From positions 62,001 to 126,000 of the forward strand of contig NZ_KB904448.1 in NCBI RefSeq assembly GCF_000380105.1: DNA of 64,000 nucleotides, in the 5' to 3' direction. The stretch comes from Streptococcus orisratti DSM 15617 (GTDB lineage: Bacteria; Bacillota; Bacilli; Lactobacillales; Streptococcaceae). The position numbers were made by a program, and so were the translations under genes. Below are positions 60,699-64,000 of the stretch, in pieces; the first letter of the stretch is position 1; every line of letters begins with the position of its first letter. A model generated the notes under the pieces. The model was not told the origin of the DNA and made no database searches. It saw only the letters and a list, made by a program, of their open reading frames with translations.

Positions 60699-61811
60699 TT
60701 AACTTTTTTGATGTGCTTTTTTCCACCTTATCATATCATCTATTATAAATAATATTGATAATAGCGAAGTAATAACCCCACATGAATTTAAAACCATGAT
60801 GATGGCATAAGGTTTCTTCACATAAAGTATGCCTGATCCATGTCTTAATATTGTCTCATTTTTATCTGTAACAACTACTGGTTTCGTAAAATTTTTAAAA
60901 TCTTTAGTTGAAATCACATATTGATTTTTAAGAAAATTTGTAGTCCCCTCATATTTATCAAAATAGATATAATAAGTCTTGTTCAATTGTAAAATAAATT
61001 GGCCTTCCGTATAATCAATAGGATTTCCCAATGCAAAGCTTAGAAAATCCTCTTTGATTAACTTCCAACTCTTAAGGTCATTAGACTGATAATAATCAAT
61101 TGTCTTTTGATATTCATCCTTGACTAATAAATGGTATACTCCATTTCTGTAAAATATACTAGGATCAATGTAGTTTTTACTAGACTTCAAATTTAGCTTC
61201 CAAGACTTCTTTGATATAAAATCATCCATGTCCATTTGGGATATGTAGAGACTGTGTTGAAAAATAATTTCATTATTTTTATCAATCGTTTGACCTCTAT
61301 CATTAGCAACCGATAACAAATAAACGGATTGATTACTTTTATCTTCAAAAAATTCTGGTGCCCAGATTTGATGGACTTCTCTTCCTTCTGCTTCTGCTAC
61401 TTTACGAATACCAAGATTAACATAGTGAGGTGTCAAATGATGGACATCATAGCCAGTATAAATTGTCGTTTCAAAACCTTGTGATAAGTTATAGTTTGTG
61501 ACTGCACCATAAATTCTACCGGATTTATCTTGCCACAGAGACATATCTCTGCCAGGCATCTCTTTCGAAGTATAAGACACTAGCTTATCCAGATTATTAG
61601 GCTTATCTACTGTTGCCTTATAAAAAATGAATCCATTATTCTGAGTCCAATCACCATCAGGCATAAAACTGTAAAGAACTTCTGAACTTATCATAAAATG
61701 AGAAAATATAAATCCAAGCAAAAAAAGTATTACGGTTATTGCCAAAACTACTTTTGATTTATAAAAGCTCCCACCAAACAGTCTCAAAATAGTTCTCCTT
61801 CTAAAAAACAC
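60699..61811 (-). CDS. membrane-anchored GH43-like beta-propeller protein
   Basis: 370 residues. An N-terminal membrane helix (about 20-40, VVLAITVILFLLGFIFSHFM) and a C-terminal one (about 337-357, AIIMVLNSCGVITSLLSILF) bracket an extracellular region with propeller-like blades: RDMSLWQDKSGRIYGAVTNY, QIWAPEFFEDKSNQSVYLL, YIDPSIFYRNGVYHLLVKD and YTEGQFILQLNKTYYIYFDK. W-A-P-E and D-P-S resemble the glycoside hydrolase 43/arabinanase fold, including the D-P-S/E signature, but the catalytic triad is not assured. It may trim, bind or modify the nascent polysaccharide. It lies between acyltransferase and galU genes. Confidence 0.6.
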   Translation of the reverse strand: MFFRRRTILRLFGGSFYKSKVVLAITVILFLLGFIFSHFMISSEVLYSFMPDGDWTQNNGFIFYKATVDKPNNLDKLVSYTSKEMPGRDMSLWQDKSGRIYGAVTNYNLSQGFETTIYTGYDVHHLTPHYVNLGIRKVAEAEGREVHQIWAPEFFEDKSNQSVYLLSVANDRGQTIDKNNEIIFQHSLYISQMDMDDFISKKSWKLNLKSSKNYIDPSIFYRNGVYHLLVKDEYQKTIDYYQSNDLKSWKLIKEDFLSFALGNPIDYTEGQFILQLNKTYYIYFDKYEGTTNFLKNQYVISTKDFKNFTKPVVVTDKNETILRHGSGILYVKKPYAIIMVLNSCGVITSLLSILFIIDDMIRWKKAHQKS

Positions 61812-61826
61812 TAAGTAACACCAAAC

Positions 61827-62849
61827 TTATTTTTTCAAATATTTTACTGGATAAAATACAAAATCACTATATGGAATTTTAGAGGTCAAATAGATAACTA
61901 AAGTACTTCCAAACCAACCCGCACATAAACCAATACAAATATGAAGGAAGACATTACCTATTCCCAGTTTTAGAAGAAAAATCCTGGTTACACTCACTAT
62001 TGGTGCGTGTAACAAATAAATTATTATACTATCTTTCCCAAGTCTTCTAAAATACGAACCAAATTTGTTAGTTCGATTCATAATAGGATAGCTCGCAAAA
62101 GCTAAAAAGACGGAAATAGGAAATATCAACCCTAAGAGACCTGGTGTATCATACGATATATAAAAATCTGGTTTACTCAATTCCCAAAATAGCATAAAAA
62201 TAGCAATAACCAGCACAGTTGAACTCACAATCAATTTCCAATGTTTTTCCAAAAACTTAGTCAATTCGGATTTTCTTAACCAGTAACCTAAAATAAAGAA
62301 AAACGACCACAATAATAGTTTCTGAACAATATATATCTTAACTGGCACTATCATTGATACTCCATAAGCTATGATAGTCACTGTTAGCAGATAATTATGA
62401 TTTTTAATCCATAGTGTTAGAACACCTAAGGTAGCATAAATCCACCATAAGACATAAAGGTACCACGAAACTCCAAGCGGTGTATGAAAAATACCTAGCA
62501 ATTCCGAAAAAGAAGCAGGATTTCTGACCGTACTTCCTCCAATACTCTGTAATATGAACTGCACAATTGAATAAAAAATGTAAGGAATTCCAAGTGCAAT
62601 AGTTTTATACTTCATATACTTAAAATAGCATTTTAAATCCAAGATTGGTTTAAAGAAAAATCCTGATAATGCAAAAAAGACAGGGATGTGGAAGAGATAA
62701 AAAACTTGTACAATGAACAAAAGTGCTGTTTCGCTTGATTCAAAACGATTTGATTCAAACAACCCTAAAATGACATGGCCAAATACGACCATCAGAACCG
62801 TTAACCCCTTGCCAAAATCAATCCAATCAATACGTTCTGCGCTACTCAA
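61827..62849 (-). CDS. acyltransferase 3 family membrane protein
   Basis: 340 residues with about ten membrane helices. The N-terminal signature is IDWIDFGKGLTVLMVVFGHV with the likely catalytic His, followed by FHIPVFFALSGFFFKP. Family members O-acetylate polysaccharides using cytoplasmic acetyl-CoA. Gene is 14 bases downstream of the Stealth gene, implying modification of this locus's polysaccharide. Confidence 0.9.
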   Translation of the reverse strand: MSSAERIDWIDFGKGLTVLMVVFGHVILGLFESNRFESSETALLFIVQVFYLFHIPVFFALSGFFFKPILDLKCYFKYMKYKTIALGIPYIFYSIVQFILQSIGGSTVRNPASFSELLGIFHTPLGVSWYLYVLWWIYATLGVLTLWIKNHNYLLTVTIIAYGVSMIVPVKIYIVQKLLLWSFFFILGYWLRKSELTKFLEKHWKLIVSSTVLVIAIFMLFWELSKPDFYISYDTPGLLGLIFPISVFLAFASYPIMNRTNKFGSYFRRLGKDSIIIYLLHAPIVSVTRIFLLKLGIGNVFLHICIGLCAGWFGSTLVIYLTSKIPYSDFVFYPVKYLKK

Positions 62850-62863
62850 TAGTATAACTCCTT

Positions 62864-63856
62864 CTATTTTTCAAACTCTGATTTTTCTGGGAATTTTTCC
62901 TCAAAAGCCTGCCTTACTTTCGCAGAACTTTCTTCATAATCATAATTGTTATTTTCATCATTGATACAGATCACTTTATATTTATTCTTCAACATTGCTT
63001 CGACAATTTCATCTTCAGATTCTGCTGAAAAATAATGTCCAAAGTTAATCTTTTGTGGAACAAAACGACCACTCTCAATATTCCAATGCGACATTGCCCA
63101 GTGGTTAATATCCTCGATAGACCGAAAACGATGTTGACAAACTTTATCCAAATACTCCCCTTCCAACTCCCAAATCTCTTTAAAAGTTGATTTAAGATGA
63201 GGAACTGTTATATGAAAACTTTTATAACCCATGATTCCTGAATAAAGAAGTGCAGAAAGATTATTAACATTAAACATACCATAATCTAGACGGAAAAATT
63301 TTCTAACTGACTTCAGGACACGCTTTTTATGATTAGTGAAATGTCTATTGAGCACAATGGTATTATTTAATTCCGTATGACTAAAACTTTCCTTTGGAAT
63401 AATCGGCTTGTAGATGCCAAAATCTTTAACTTGATCACCAACAAAAAAGTCTTCAGGGCTAGTCTGATTGACCAAATAGACATCATCACTAAATAGAACA
63501 AATCGTTGACTTAATTCTTCAATACGATGAAGATTCAACTCAATCACTGCTGAGTTATACGTTGGTAAATACTTTTCAGGAATAAATTCTTTGTGAGTGA
63601 CCACTCGAAGCTTAGGATGATCGGTATTCAACCACTCTGGAACATGACCGTAGGTGATGAAGAAGATTTTATTCACCCAAGGGGCATTTTTCTCAATCCC
63701 ACGAAACCAATAACGAAATAAATCAGACGGTCTATAGCGCTGAGTATTATCAGCTTCATCAAAAGTTCCATCTGATGAGTAGGCTTTCTTTTCAGCTAAC
63801 CAAACGGGATCTGTTCCATCAACCCAAGTCACTACGACATCTATTGCACTTTCCAT
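62864..63856 (-). CDS. Stealth-family sugar-phosphate transferase
   Basis: 330 residues. Stealth conserved regions in order: DVVVTWVDGTDPVW (CR1, about 6-19); RYRPSDLFRYWFRGIEKNAP and WVNKIFFITYGHVPEWL (CR2, about 40-78); HRIEELSQRFVLFSDDVYLV (CR3, with the D-D pair) and the HWAMSHWNIESG end (CR4-like). Such enzymes link hexose-1-phosphates by phosphodiester bonds in capsules, and relatives such as WefC build receptor polysaccharides of oral streptococci. It predicts a phosphodiester-containing repeat unit here. Confidence 0.9.
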   Translation of the reverse strand: MESAIDVVVTWVDGTDPVWLAEKKAYSSDGTFDEADNTQRYRPSDLFRYWFRGIEKNAPWVNKIFFITYGHVPEWLNTDHPKLRVVTHKEFIPEKYLPTYNSAVIELNLHRIEELSQRFVLFSDDVYLVNQTSPEDFFVGDQVKDFGIYKPIIPKESFSHTELNNTIVLNRHFTNHKKRVLKSVRKFFRLDYGMFNVNNLSALLYSGIMGYKSFHITVPHLKSTFKEIWELEGEYLDKVCQHRFRSIEDINHWAMSHWNIESGRFVPQKINFGHYFSAESEDEIVEAMLKNKYKVICINDENNNYDYEESSAKVRQAFEEKFPEKSEFEK

Positions 63857-63857
63857 A

Positions 63858-64000
63858 TTACTTTCCTAGCTGTTTCAACGCAGTAGAGATTGCTGTTTTC
63901 AAATAGTGACCAGCCTGCAATTGTTCTTTTATTTTTTTTGTATTATCAACCATTTGCTGATAGTCTTCTTCAGTGATATCATCCAATTTTTCCTTCAATT
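63858..64000 (-). CDS. 3' end of a glycosyltransferase gene (partial)
   Basis: 47 codons visible, ending one base before the Stealth ATG. The end LDDITEEDYQQMVDNTKKIK followed by EQLQAGHYLKTAISTALKQL resembles the C-terminal helix of sugar transferases of the receptor-polysaccharide loci (WefE-like galactofuranosyltransferases). The catalytic part is outside the window, so the family is tentative. Confidence 0.5.
   Translation of the reverse strand, partial: LKEKLDDITEEDYQQMVDNTKKIKEQLQAGHYLKTAISTALKQLGK

Overview
The window reads as a chromosomal segment of a Streptococcus. The gene orders aroA-aroK-pheA-psr-like, rplS-CLC-chorismate mutase-flavodoxin, ybeY-dgk-era, rnr-smpB and fruR-fruK-fruA are streptococcal, the base composition is low-GC, and Shine-Dalgarno sites are strong. 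I cannot name the species. The right end lies in a polysaccharide (capsule or receptor-polysaccharide) locus, which suggests a mitis-group, suis-like or related species.

1-7.6 kb is accessory. It starts with a divergent partial gene, followed by an SOS-type module on the plus strand: a self-cleaving HdiR/LexA-like repressor behind a palindromic operator, two small proteins, a UmuC-like Y-family polymerase, and three small proteins including YolD-like and DUF5960-like ones. Convergent to it are the macrolide-resistance genes mef and msr(D), each preceded by a ribosome-stalling leader peptide (MTASMRLR and MYLIFM). This matches the MEGA/Tn1207.1 type of assembly with its Tn5252-like SOS genes. 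A 75-codon remnant resembling the C-terminus of a large serine recombinase lies between mef and rlmCD, a known integration target of streptococcal ICEs.

7.6-14 kb: rlmCD, an LCP-family protein, pheA, aroK and aroA, then tRNA-Arg(CCT) whose terminator is followed by a decayed class C group II intron. 14-24 kb: a TIM-barrel protein, rplS with a leader hairpin, a CLC-F-type fluoride/chloride transporter, chorismate mutase, flavodoxin, a YghU-like glutathione transferase, a DHH phosphoesterase, rpmE2, and two secreted murein-active proteins (glucosaminidase and CHAP) separated by three DnaA-box-like sites. 24-34 kb: two long minus-strand operons (pmrA-like, rpmG, secG, rnr, smpB; and ybeY, dgk, era, GNAT, nudix, mutM, coaE, methyltransferase). 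34-42 kb: DUF1846, YtxH, DUF948, lgt, hprK, PspC, tex and SprT. 42-50 kb: the fructose operon with an apparent AUU-initiated repressor, fnr, grpB, trmD, rimM, tRNA-Glu, khpA and rpsP. 50-59.6 kb: a VTT protein, a MacAB-type exporter, a YeiH/LysR divergent pair, a YjjG-like HAD phosphatase, a cold-shock protein and a YkgJ-type cluster protein. 59.7-64 kb: galU at the distal end of a polysaccharide operon with a membrane-anchored GH43-like propeller protein, an acyltransferase, a Stealth sugar-phosphate transferase and the tail of a glycosyltransferase.

Intergenic regions are rich in short repeats: a 104-bp ATACTC-ended element, a TATAGTC-ended element, and a recurrent two-hairpin module (hairpin, CTTATTTCCAAC, second hairpin with an ACT-type loop) whose stems change between copies while pairing is kept. 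No CRISPR array, complete IS element or rRNA operon was seen.
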